From Vibrio bathopelagicus (GTDB taxonomy: Bacteria; Pseudomonadota; Gammaproteobacteria; Enterobacterales; Vibrionaceae): 64,000 bases of DNA. The position numbers were made by a program, and so were the translations under genes. The stretch is taken from contig NZ_CP062501.1 in NCBI RefSeq assembly GCF_014879975.1, positions 930,001 through 994,000 of the forward strand. Reading direction: 5' to 3'. The stretch's first letter is position 1; the number at the start of each line of letters is the position of its first letter. The notes beneath the pieces are model-generated. The model worked only from the letters and a program-made list of their open reading frames with translations. It was not told the origin of the DNA and did not search any database. Positions 37,878 to 46,479 of the stretch are shown piece after piece.

Positions 37878-39260
37878 ATGCTGAAGAAGTGGAGTGTACT
37901 TTTGTTGTCGGTATCTATTTCCGGATGTGGAGTAGTTTACCAAGGTGTAAGCAATGGTGTTGATGCGCTCAATCAGTCTCAAATCGTAAGACAGGGGCGT
38001 CATGGCCCATTAACCGAAGAAGAGCTTCTATGGGCTCAAACCGCATGGAAATATATAGATAACAACACCCAACTCACAACAGGGTTGGTGAACAGTTTGG
38101 ATAATTTTCCGACAACAAACATGGCAGGCTTGGCTGACTATTTGATTTCTCTAATTGCGGCCAAGGAATTCGAGTTTATAACCAATAAGCAATATGACGA
38201 GCGTTTGACGTTGGTATTGGCATTTCTCAACAAAATGGACCTGAGTTATGGTTATGCCCCTAACAAAGTCTACAGCACGCAAAGTGGGGGAATGGTGAAC
38301 TATGGAAATCAACCTCAAGACATAGGTTGGTCATCTTTAGATGTCGGTCGTTTACTGATTGTGTTAGCTATTGTGAAGCGACATTCACCTGAGTTTTCAG
38401 AGTATGTAGATAAAGCAGTCTTGAGGTGGAACTTTTGTGAGTTAATTAGCCTTGATGGTGAGTTGTACGGTGGCCTAATTCAAGATGGCCAGCTTATACG
38501 CTATAAAGAAGGTCGGCTGGGTATCGAAGAGTATACCTCTTATGGTTATCTTGACTGGCAAATTGTTCCTGAAAAAGCCATGAATATTGAACCTTATGAT
38601 GTGGCAACTATTTACGATATCGACTTGATTTTCGATGGTCGAGATCCGCGAGTGTTTAATGTATTAAGACCTGTCTATTCGACACCTTACCTATGGATGG
38701 GGTTAGAATTTAATTGGGATAAGGTTGGAGATACGACTTCAAGTGATGCTACCCATACTAATCAAACCTTGTCTGCGATGGCTGATGCTATTTACCAAGT
38801 TCAAGAAGCTCGCTGGGATAATGAAAGAATCTACACTGCGCGAGGAGAGCACGTTGTTACCGGAGAACCATACTTTGTCTATGACGCTATCTATGGGTTG
38901 GGTACGCCTTGGATAACGTTGGCCGAAGATGGCAGTTCTCATGATGATTTAGCACTGGTTTCAACAAGAGTCGCTTTTCAAATGTGGGCATTGTGGAAAA
39001 CAGACTATACCGATCGATTGATGACCCTAGTAAAAGAGTTGTATGACCCTCAGCGAGGTTGGTATGAGGGGCGTTACGAACTAACCAGTGCTTATGAAAA
39101 AAGCATCAGTTTGAAAACTAATGCGGGGGTGCTTCAAGCTTTGCTTTATAAGCAAAAGGGCAAGTTGTATCAATCGACTACTGATAAAGAATATAGAGAT
39201 GTAAAATTTAACTCTCGTTTCGACCATCCTGGTCGTTGCTTAATAGAGACATTCCGATGA
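37878..39260 (+). CDS. DUF3131 protein 3, divergent lipoprotein
   Basis: This 460-residue lipoprotein (lipobox SISGC, Cys at residue 17) is the most divergent of the DUF3131 set. It keeps TTGLVNSLDNFPTTN, APNKVYSTQ, IGWSSLDVGRLL and EGRLGIEEYTSYG. However, the block that reads MWDxAS or WWDxAS in the other three paralogues is MAGLAD here, losing the Trp-Asp pair. The C-terminus ends in a Cys tail (GRCLIETFR) like paralogue 2. It may be a non-catalytic partner. Its stop overlaps the next start (ATGA). Confidence 0.86.
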   Translation: MLKKWSVLLLSVSISGCGVVYQGVSNGVDALNQSQIVRQGRHGPLTEEELLWAQTAWKYIDNNTQLTTGLVNSLDNFPTTNMAGLADYLISLIAAKEFEFITNKQYDERLTLVLAFLNKMDLSYGYAPNKVYSTQSGGMVNYGNQPQDIGWSSLDVGRLLIVLAIVKRHSPEFSEYVDKAVLRWNFCELISLDGELYGGLIQDGQLIRYKEGRLGIEEYTSYGYLDWQIVPEKAMNIEPYDVATIYDIDLIFDGRDPRVFNVLRPVYSTPYLWMGLEFNWDKVGDTTSSDATHTNQTLSAMADAIYQVQEARWDNERIYTARGEHVVTGEPYFVYDAIYGLGTPWITLAEDGSSHDDLALVSTRVAFQMWALWKTDYTDRLMTLVKELYDPQRGWYEGRYELTSAYEKSISLKTNAGVLQALLYKQKGKLYQSTTDKEYRDVKFNSRFDHPGRCLIETFR

Positions 39261-40411
39261 ACAGAGTATGGATACTATTGCTTGTCATGTCGTTTCCTTC
39301 CTACGCATTAAACCAAGCATCAATTGATCTTCTGAGTACGCCGACATTGATGGTTTCACAAGGCCGTTATATCCAAGCGGCTAATTTAATGCATCAACAA
39401 GCAAATAGAGCCCTGAGTATGGAACCTAAGTTAGGAACCAAGCAAATGTGGTTAACTGCTGGTTTAGCGGATGCGTTGGCTGCGATTGCGGCAGAGAAAA
39501 GCCAAGATCCGATTGCTTACGAATATTGGTCCAATAGTGTTCGATATTTCTTAATGGGGGGAAGCAATTGGCTTGAGTACAAGCAGCAATTACAGAGTGA
39601 ATATAATCAATTCAATGCTCGTTTCTCTGTTGCCACAAATTCAGGGGATGCGAGTGGTTTTGTGAATGACTCATGGGTTCAACTCTCTTCTCTTATCGAT
39701 ATCTGGGACCAAAAGCTTGGAGTGTTTAATTACGATGCACCGGCAACGGGGTTGATTGCTTCACCACCTCCACCGGTAAAACGCTCAAACAAACCATTAG
39801 CCAAAGGTGATCAGCTAAAACAATACACACCGAATGGAAAGCTGATGCTCAACAATGAGTTTTCAAATAAACCGACTTTCGTGGTCGAACCATCTCCTAC
39901 GTCGAAAAGTACTAATTCAGAGGTTAAAGCGGCCAATCCACAAACGAGTGATTTGTCAGGGGCGAGTGGTGAAGGTTCCAATGTGGTACAGAGAGCCAGT
40001 ACCGGAGGAACGATTAATTACAGTGGCTCAGACATTAATTCGCCTAAAAGCCGAGTTCACCCTCAAGCCGAAGTTGCAACGAGCAATATCTCTATAATGA
40101 AAGAGCTTCCTACAACGAAAGAGTTATCAGCTAACGAACCAGTAGATAACAAGGCTTCCCATTCAACGAATCAACAAGTCAAAAGTAAGAGTGCAGAATC
40201 TCCGAATGGAAATGATGAGATCCAACCAGTGGTTATTATTTCTCCGCTTGGCGATGTCGAACCAATTTCTGAATCCAATGTGCAATCGACTCTACCAGAG
40301 CCTCATCCTGTTGAAACTAAAACGATTCCCAAAGGTAATTTAGGCTTGAATTCTGCTCCTGCAGTGGAAGCCGTACAAAGAAGAAGTTTTATTCCAGTAA
40401 CCGAAGACTAA
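39257..40411 (+). CDS. Exported protein with disordered Pro/Ser-rich C-terminal half
   Basis: This 384-residue protein has a signal peptide ending near residue 18 and a helical N-terminal domain (about 20-165) rich in Gln and Ala (the MHQQANRALSME and LADALAAIAAEK segments). A low-complexity tail from about 175 onward contains PPPPVK, many Ser, Asn, Glu and Pro, and no structure I recognise. The ATG overlaps the TGA of DUF3131 protein 3; a longer frame begins seven codons earlier without support. It may be a periplasm-spanning or TolA-like spacer for glycan export. No family recognised. Confidence 0.75.
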   Translation: MNRVWILLLVMSFPSYALNQASIDLLSTPTLMVSQGRYIQAANLMHQQANRALSMEPKLGTKQMWLTAGLADALAAIAAEKSQDPIAYEYWSNSVRYFLMGGSNWLEYKQQLQSEYNQFNARFSVATNSGDASGFVNDSWVQLSSLIDIWDQKLGVFNYDAPATGLIASPPPPVKRSNKPLAKGDQLKQYTPNGKLMLNNEFSNKPTFVVEPSPTSKSTNSEVKAANPQTSDLSGASGEGSNVVQRASTGGTINYSGSDINSPKSRVHPQAEVATSNISIMKELPTTKELSANEPVDNKASHSTNQQVKSKSAESPNGNDEIQPVVIISPLGDVEPISESNVQSTLPEPHPVETKTIPKGNLGLNSAPAVEAVQRRSFIPVTED

Positions 40412-40481
40412 ATCTAGGGTGAAATTTATGGCATATGTATTACGCTTGATAGTGAAACTCAATGAATAAGTGTGTTTGCCC

Positions 40482-41276
40482 ATGCCATTATCCAAAACAT
40501 ATTCTGCTATCGCCGTTGCGTTAGTCTTATCTAGTGCCACCGTTTATGGGGAGAGCTTCGAAGACCCATTTAGGGACTTAGATAGCAGCCTCTGGTGGTT
40601 GTCTGATGGGTGGGAGAATGGGTTTCCATTCGTAAGTCGATGGGACGCTGACGCGGTTAGTTTCAACAAGAGAGGGATGACTCTCTCATTGTCGCCAGAT
40701 CCCGTGTTAGCTGATGACGGTAAATTGAGCTTTTATGGGGGAGAGATTCGAAGTACGGAGTTTTATCCATACGGTTGCTATGAGATAGACATGAAACCAG
40801 CAAAAGCCCCCGGGGTTGTTAGTTCTTTCTTTTTGTTTTCGGGACCTTACGACAAACCTGAAGGCGGCAATGGAATACACAATGAAATAGATATCGAATT
40901 TCTTGGTTCTAATACCAATATGGTCCAACTGAATTTTTGGACTGATGATGACAGCTACACCAACTCGCATGAGACACTTATTTTTTTAGGGTTTGATGCA
41001 TCCAAAGATTTCCATCGCTATGGAATATATTGGGGAGAAGATAAGCTTGAATGGTATATAGATGGCAACTTGGTATTACGTATAAACGACAGCCAATATG
41101 ACCCTATTCCAAGTATTGAAAGCTCGTATTTACGTATTATGGCCAATATATGGGCGACAGACCCAGAGATCAGTAACTGGGCCGGTAAGTTCCGAGAAGA
41201 TAGGAAAAAAACGTATCGAGCTAAGTATAGAAACTTCAGTTTTAAGCAAGGAAAACCTTGTTCAAAAAATCAATGA
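40482..41276 (+). CDS. GH16-family beta-glucanase, secreted
   Basis: This 264-residue protein has a signal peptide (to about residue 23) and a jelly-roll GH16 domain with catalytic motif EIDIE (nucleophile E135, D137, acid/base E139). It also shows the GGEIRS, YGCYEIDMKPA and HRYGIYW blocks typical of lichenase/ExoK-like enzymes. It should cleave internal beta-1,3 or beta-1,3-1,4 linkages, trimming or releasing the polysaccharide made by the operon's synthase. Start choice: the ATG at the signal peptide rather than an upstream GTG; neither has a strong SD. Seventy bases separate it from the previous gene. Confidence 0.9.
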   Translation: MPLSKTYSAIAVALVLSSATVYGESFEDPFRDLDSSLWWLSDGWENGFPFVSRWDADAVSFNKRGMTLSLSPDPVLADDGKLSFYGGEIRSTEFYPYGCYEIDMKPAKAPGVVSSFFLFSGPYDKPEGGNGIHNEIDIEFLGSNTNMVQLNFWTDDDSYTNSHETLIFLGFDASKDFHRYGIYWGEDKLEWYIDGNLVLRINDSQYDPIPSIESSYLRIMANIWATDPEISNWAGKFREDRKKTYRAKYRNFSFKQGKPCSKNQ

Positions 41277-41349
41277 CATAAGTTTGATATGAGTTGATTT
41301 GCATACTATTCTAAAGGTGATTATAACAACATCACGCTAGGGAATATGT

Positions 41350-42639
41350 ATGGATACTTCATTGTCTACCGCTCTTGAACTTTTGAACGCTTCTAACGAA
41401 CATTTCGATCTTACAGAACCGCAACACCAAAGCAGTTTACTTAGGCTTGCTGACCGACTATTAGCTATAGATAACCTCACCATACAAAATTTGAATGACT
41501 TGTCTCTTCAATTCAGCGCCCCACTAGAATTTAAACTTGCTGTTAAACTAGTCCAATCACGTAAAGAGACCCAGGCCATTTGTCAGCCTGTAGAGGTCAG
41601 TGTGGTATTTGCGATGTGGGGCGAGCAAAATCGCCTGCAGCCCAAGAGTTCTGATAACCCACATGGAGAGGACTCTCTGCGTACTAAAGTGGAGCAGTTA
41701 CAATGGGTGACAGAAGATACTAATGTTAATTGGAAGCTATATGCCGTTGACGATGGTTGTCCGCATGGGAGTGCTTCTATTGCAGAGAACATCAAAGCGG
41801 GTTATGACGCCGCAACGAGTGCAAAAATTCAGGTATTACGCTTAGCGGATGCGTTACCTGTAGATCATGGGGCTTTAAGAAATCTAGCTTGTGCTGATGA
41901 CTCTCGCAAAGGCGGAGCCATTATTTTAGGTTGTGATCAATCTTTAAAAGATGGAGTCGATGCCGTTTTATATACAGATGCTGATAACTCTGTTCATCTT
42001 GGACAGATTGGCCTTGCGCTAGCGCCATATAATCGCGAAGGAACGCAAGTCGTCTTAGGTAATAGAAAGCACGTTGACTCGATATTGGTAAAACAAGAAG
42101 AGCGTTGGGGAGTTGGGATTAAGACGCTTCGCCATATGCAACGAATGATCGGTGCGCAAATTTTTGATAGTGGAATTAAAGATACTCAAGCGGCGTTTAA
42201 GTTATACGGTCGAAATATATTAGAAAAAATACTGGAAAATCCAACAGTCTTTGATTTCTCATTTGATACGGATTGGATTTTTGCAGCGATGGAATTCAAC
42301 CAACCGATTGTGACCGTGCCTTTTGCATTTATCGATTCTGCGGCTGAGTCTGCGTCAGTGGTTCAAGGGCCAATGACGACATGGTATGTGTTACTTGATG
42401 GGCTTGTTAAAGCTGCTAGAGCGCGTGGCGGAGACTACAGTGAGGAGATGGCTGATGTCTTTACGCGAGAAATTAATTCCCACGAAGACTTAGAATTAAT
42501 CATAAATGTATTGCCACCAGAACTGGCAGCAGCAGGTGACAGTGATTTAGGTAACCCGCGAGTGATGTCTCCCCAGTCTGTACGTCATTGGATCACGAGC
42601 GCAAAATCATTAAGCGCTCAACCTGGGTTACATGCGTAG
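41350..42639 (+). CDS. Cytosolic GT2-fold glycosyltransferase-like protein
   Basis: This 429-residue protein has a GT-A domain over about 78-365. It has VSVVFAMWGE as first strand, YAVDDGCPHG, the nucleotide/metal site TDADNS (D210, D212), and a GNRKH...GIKDTQAAFKLY block resembling DPM1/GtrB-type glycosyltransferases. There are no TM segments, unlike most GtrB proteins. An extra helical N-terminal extension of about 75 residues is present. Last gene of the run, followed by a terminator 33 bases on. It may add a side group or prime the glycan; the donor cannot be told from sequence. Confidence 0.82.
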   Translation: MDTSLSTALELLNASNEHFDLTEPQHQSSLLRLADRLLAIDNLTIQNLNDLSLQFSAPLEFKLAVKLVQSRKETQAICQPVEVSVVFAMWGEQNRLQPKSSDNPHGEDSLRTKVEQLQWVTEDTNVNWKLYAVDDGCPHGSASIAENIKAGYDAATSAKIQVLRLADALPVDHGALRNLACADDSRKGGAIILGCDQSLKDGVDAVLYTDADNSVHLGQIGLALAPYNREGTQVVLGNRKHVDSILVKQEERWGVGIKTLRHMQRMIGAQIFDSGIKDTQAAFKLYGRNILEKILENPTVFDFSFDTDWIFAAMEFNQPIVTVPFAFIDSAAESASVVQGPMTTWYVLLDGLVKAARARGGDYSEEMADVFTREINSHEDLELIINVLPPELAAAGDSDLGNPRVMSPQSVRHWITSAKSLSAQPGLHA

Positions 42640-42671
42640 TGCCAAAACGGTGACTAGCCAATAGACGAAAT

Positions 42672-42702
42672 AAAAAGAGCTAAGTGATACTTAGCTCTTT
42701 TT
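42672..42702. terminator. Bidirectional terminator ending the glycan operon
   Basis: A perfect 13-bp stem (42672-42684 with 42690-42702) around TGATA has A-rich and T-rich ends, so it can act for both the plus-strand glycan operon and the minus-strand Hpt gene that converges on it. Confidence 0.88.
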
Positions 42703-42752
42703 GCGTTGTAGGAAGTCGTTGTAGTTAGAGGCTTAGATATGAACAGACTGTA

Positions 42753-43088
42753 TTAGCAATATTGAACTAATGCGTCTTCGATCTGTTTATTGATTATCTC
42801 AACTTCTTTATAAATTATGGATAGGTCACCATCTTGTGGTGCAAGGTTCTTTAAGGTGTTTTGCTCGACATTTTCTAACGCGACCGTTGCCGTATCTTCA
42901 CCAAAACTGACTAAGATTCCTTTTAGTGTGTGTACGATAAAGTGAAGCTTGCCCCAGTCTTGTTGACTTACGAGCTCTTGAATCTCTTCTAGTGCATCCG
43001 CATGGTCTTCTTGATAGGTCGACAACACAGCAAATATCACATCTCTGTCGTTATCTAAGTAAGCATTTAAGGCATCAAAATCTAGCAT
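42753..43088 (-). CDS. Stand-alone Hpt phosphotransfer protein
   Basis: This 111-residue all-helical protein has the Hpt motif HTLKG with phospho-acceptor H53. Family members relay phosphate between receiver domains. AGGAG stands five bases before the chosen ATG; a frame starting seven codons earlier is unlikely. The first seven bases overlap the end of the receiver-TPR gene, so both are made together. No histidine kinase is adjacent, so it must receive phosphate from a kinase elsewhere, possibly the Hpt-less hybrid kinase at 13819-17022. Confidence 0.9.
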   Translation of the reverse strand: MLDFDALNAYLDNDRDVIFAVLSTYQEDHADALEEIQELVSQQDWGKLHFIVHTLKGILVSFGEDTATVALENVEQNTLKNLAPQDGDLSIIYKEVEIINKQIEDALVQYC

Positions 43089-44671
43089 ATGGACTCCTGT
43101 CGGCTGCATGTTGAAAATGGGCTAGGTGGCTTAGTGGAAAAACCATACTTTAATGAGTCACTAATCCATTGGTTCCATTTTGGCGGAAGTTCTAACTGTG
43201 TAAGTTCTTCTATATATTCGTTGCTAAGATGTTCATCTATATGAGCCTTTTTGACCGCATATAAATAGTCAAGTTTCGCAGCAACAGAGTAGGGGTAATT
43301 GGTAATGTAATCTTTTAACTCATGTATTGAACTGGAGTTTTCTATATTAATACAAGTTGAAGGGTCAGTTTTGGTTGAACCAAGTTGTTGGTTAATTGTT
43401 TCCCCACGAGATTTTAAACATTCAGCCACAAGGTGGTAAAGGGAGTACTCGCCAAAGTGGACCAGCAATGGAACCAGTTGAACCAGTAAAGATGTTGGTT
43501 GACTATAAAAGTTATTTGCCAGTAGTGCCGAGGCTCGTATTACTTTTTTGTGTGCTATTTGAGGGGTGCTTTCAATAAGCAATATATTGCTTTGAAATAG
43601 CGCAAGGCTTGCTAAAACTTGTTGTTGGTGTTTTTCGGGGAGTTTTAGGTTTACTAGTTCCGTAAATTGATTCGCGTGTTCTAGCAGAATACGTTTGTTC
43701 TTTACTTGGGTTTCACGCTGATAAGTCGCCTTGAGTGAACTAAAGTGAGACCCAATGGAATGAATAACATCAATATCCGCTGAGGAGATATGGGTTGCAT
43801 ACATCTCACCAAGTTTAATCAGCATATGTGTGTTATCGGAGTTTTCTGCCAAATCTATCGCTCTGATTGCACGGTGGCTGATACTCGGTGTCATCTCAAA
43901 TGCACGAATGGCAAGTTTGAGAGCAGGTAAAAGCATTTTATGCTTCTCATAAATACAGCTTAAACAATCGATAACAGTTAATGACAAAGGCTGAACGATC
44001 AGGTAATTGTGGAGCTTCTCTATCGCTAAGTTAGGCTTACCTAAGCTATCAAGAATTAATGCTTCTGCGACGAGCTTTGTTGGGTGCATATTGGTTTTTG
44101 AGTTCTTAATGACACTGGAAAGTAACTCCCACTTTTTACCAGATATAAGGTGTTCAATTAATGTCGCTTCGAATTGGACATTATTACCGTTTTGAGAGAT
44201 GGCTAAAGCTTGTAGTAAGGCCTTGTGATTATTGATTGGATACAAATGGTGAAGCTGACTGAGTTGTCTTGATACAGACACAGCACTTTGGATTTTTTTC
44301 CCTAGTGACTGAGTATGAATTGGTTTTGAAATAAAATGGTGAGCTTCACCTGAAAGGGCCGTTAATACCGTTTCTTGGCGCATATCCCCAGATATCAAGA
44401 TAGTTGCGACGGTATGATCGATAAGTCGATTTCGGTAGAGAATCCCTAACAGTTCGAACCCAGTAAAGGATTGTTCCAAATGGTAATCAATTAGCAGCAA
44501 ATGGAAAGAGTGCGTCTCGACCGCTTTAATCGCTTGTCGATAGTTAGTGGCAATAAAAATACTTTCGTGCGCAATGCCTAAGCTTGAGAGTTGCTGCTTG
44601 ATAAGGATCGTTGCACTCTTTGAGTCGTCGACAATCAAAACCCGTAGGTCTGGTGGTAAGGTCAAATCCAT
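43082..44671 (-). CDS. Receiver-domain protein with TPR-like helical output
   Basis: This 529-residue cytosolic protein begins with a receiver domain (about 8-130; acidic pocket VDDS, phospho-acceptor D62 in LIDYHLE, Lys in ISKPIH). It continues as about 390 residues of TPR-like helix pairs (the KPNLAIEKLHNYLIVQP and LLPALKLAIRAFEMTP segments are typical). No DNA-binding, cyclase or phosphatase domain is present, so output is probably protein binding. GAGGAAA precedes the ATG; a TTG five codons earlier is unlikely. Coupled to the downstream Hpt gene. Confidence 0.88.
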   Translation of the reverse strand: MDLTLPPDLRVLIVDDSKSATILIKQQLSSLGIAHESIFIATNYRQAIKAVETHSFHLLLIDYHLEQSFTGFELLGILYRNRLIDHTVATILISGDMRQETVLTALSGEAHHFISKPIHTQSLGKKIQSAVSVSRQLSQLHHLYPINNHKALLQALAISQNGNNVQFEATLIEHLISGKKWELLSSVIKNSKTNMHPTKLVAEALILDSLGKPNLAIEKLHNYLIVQPLSLTVIDCLSCIYEKHKMLLPALKLAIRAFEMTPSISHRAIRAIDLAENSDNTHMLIKLGEMYATHISSADIDVIHSIGSHFSSLKATYQRETQVKNKRILLEHANQFTELVNLKLPEKHQQQVLASLALFQSNILLIESTPQIAHKKVIRASALLANNFYSQPTSLLVQLVPLLVHFGEYSLYHLVAECLKSRGETINQQLGSTKTDPSTCINIENSSSIHELKDYITNYPYSVAAKLDYLYAVKKAHIDEHLSNEYIEELTQLELPPKWNQWISDSLKYGFSTKPPSPFSTCSRQESIC

Positions 44672-44850
44672 TTTCCTCAATACCAAATATTAACTTTAAT
44701 TTAGGTGTCAAGTTGCACATTGTCAAGCTCCTGTGTTGAAAGGTGAATACTCAATAAGCTATTGGTAATAAAGAATATTCGATATATTTGAGAAAGGTAG
44801 CTCAAAGGTACGGTTAGTAAACTAGATTAGGTACTGCTTTTATAAACGAC

Positions 44851-44878
44851 AAAAAGCAAACCATTAGGCTTGCCTTTT
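44851..44878 (-). terminator. Terminator of the EmrAB operon
   Basis: An imperfect hairpin (one mismatch and a one-base bulge) flanked by A-rich and T-rich ends gives a stem followed by a T-run on the minus strand, 47 bases beyond the EmrB stop. Confidence 0.65.
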
Positions 44879-44925
44879 GTATTGGGGCTATTAATTACCT
44901 TGCTTTGATGTTTCAGATAGAACGG

Positions 44926-46476
44926 TTAATCCCGCATGTTAAGAATCAACACGGCAGCTAGAGCTAGGAATGCTGTCATCATTAAGAACACATCATTGTA
45001 AGCCATGATAGCGGCGTCACGCTGCATGGTTCCAAGTAAGCTTGCTTGCGCTTGTTGCATCGCGGTTGCAGCATCACTACCTGATTGGATGAAGAACGCT
45101 TGTTGCTGTTGAAGTGTTTGCCAACCAAGTTGACTCACTGAAGGCAACGATTCTTTGATATGTGCAAGATGCTCACTTGTCTTGTTATCCAGTAGAGTAG
45201 CGATAATTGCAATACTGAAAGCACCACCTAGGTTACGCATTACATTTGTTAAAGTTGATGCGTCTGGCGTGTCCATTTTGCTGATGTTCTTCATGGCAAC
45301 CAAAGACAGCGGAACCATGATAAACGGGCTACCAATAGCGCGTAGAATCATCGACAAAATCAACTGCTGACCACCGAAATCGATCGTCATGTGAGTGTTC
45401 ACATAACAACTCAACCCAAACATCGCGAAGCCAAAGGTCACCAAGTATTTGGGCTTAATGATTTGAGTTAGTTTTGGCACTATTGGGAAGATCAGAAGTT
45501 GTGGGAAACCCATCCACATTAGTACTTCGCCGATTTCCATCGCGTTGTATTGCTGGATTTGTGTTAAATACAGTGGCAACACGTAGATAGAGCCGAGCAA
45601 CGCCATCCCTAAGATTAGATAGGCGATACAAGACATCGCAAACTGAGCATCCCGCAATAGCCGTAAATTCACCAGTGGCTTCTTGTGTTGTAGTTCGTTT
45701 ATCACGAAGTAAACCAAACTCACCGCAGACACGATACTCAAGCCAACGATAAAGCTTGAGCTAAACCACTCTTCACGGTTGCCTTCTTCTAACACAACTT
45801 CCAAACAACCTAAACCTAGCGCCATGGTTGCGATACCAAACCAGTCGGCTTTTTTCAGTGTACCAAGATCTAGCTTTTCATCGTCCAAGCCATATCGGAT
45901 CATGGTGATCACGAGTAGAGCGGGTGGAATATTGATGTAGAAAATATAGTGCCATGAGAAGTTCTCGGTCAGCCAGCCACCAAATGTTGGGCCAATAGAT
46001 GGAGCAAACGTCGCGGTAACACCAAACAGTGCCATACCGACAGCACGTTTATTGATAGGCAGCAGTTGAATAACCAACGAGAACGCGAGTGGGATTAAAG
46101 CGCCCCCACTAAAGCCTTGCATCGCACGAAACACGATCATCGAAGTCATGTTCCACGAGAATGAACATAACAAAGACGAGAAGGTAAAGATGACCGTGGT
46201 CCACGTGAGATAACGACGTTTACCGAGCGCTTTTGAAAGCCAACCACTGAGTGGAATCGCGATCATTTCTGCAACTAGGTATGACGTGGAGATCCACGAA
46301 CTTTCATCCAAGGTTGCAGACAAGGCACCTTGAATATCTTTAAGAGACGAGTTGGTGATTTGGATATCCAAGATCGCCATAAACGCACCAATCAAACCGC
46401 CGAATAGGGCAATCCAATGGCGAGTTGATACTTTGTCCTCATCATGAGTTGGGGTGACAACACCAGCGCTGCTCAT
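44926..46476 (-). CDS. emrB: EmrB-type MFS drug efflux transporter (DHA2 family)
   Basis: This 516-residue protein shows 14 predicted TM helices and DHA2 landmarks. These are LDIQITNSSLKDI in TM1, the GWLSKALGKRRY motif A between TM2 and TM3, and motif C-like GPTFGGWL in TM5. Paired with the EmrA-like fusion protein three bases upstream and a TolC-type channel, it should expel hydrophobic drugs or uncouplers across both membranes by proton antiport. GAGG lies before its ATG inside the end of the emrA gene. A C-terminal helix rich in Gln/Ala (about 455-485) is a periplasmic or linker region. Confidence 0.92.
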   Translation of the reverse strand: MSSAGVVTPTHDEDKVSTRHWIALFGGLIGAFMAILDIQITNSSLKDIQGALSATLDESSWISTSYLVAEMIAIPLSGWLSKALGKRRYLTWTTVIFTFSSLLCSFSWNMTSMIVFRAMQGFSGGALIPLAFSLVIQLLPINKRAVGMALFGVTATFAPSIGPTFGGWLTENFSWHYIFYINIPPALLVITMIRYGLDDEKLDLGTLKKADWFGIATMALGLGCLEVVLEEGNREEWFSSSFIVGLSIVSAVSLVYFVINELQHKKPLVNLRLLRDAQFAMSCIAYLILGMALLGSIYVLPLYLTQIQQYNAMEIGEVLMWMGFPQLLIFPIVPKLTQIIKPKYLVTFGFAMFGLSCYVNTHMTIDFGGQQLILSMILRAIGSPFIMVPLSLVAMKNISKMDTPDASTLTNVMRNLGGAFSIAIIATLLDNKTSEHLAHIKESLPSVSQLGWQTLQQQQAFFIQSGSDAATAMQQAQASLLGTMQRDAAIMAYNDVFLMMTAFLALAAVLILNMRD

Positions 46477-46479
46477 GGT

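Noticed and set aside
40428..40469. Thirteen-codon frame with AGGGTGA before its ATG, just upstream of the GH16 gene
   Set aside because: It has an SD and ends next to the GH16 start region, but shows no codon pattern (such as repeated regulatory codons) and no hairpins, so chance is a sufficient explanation.
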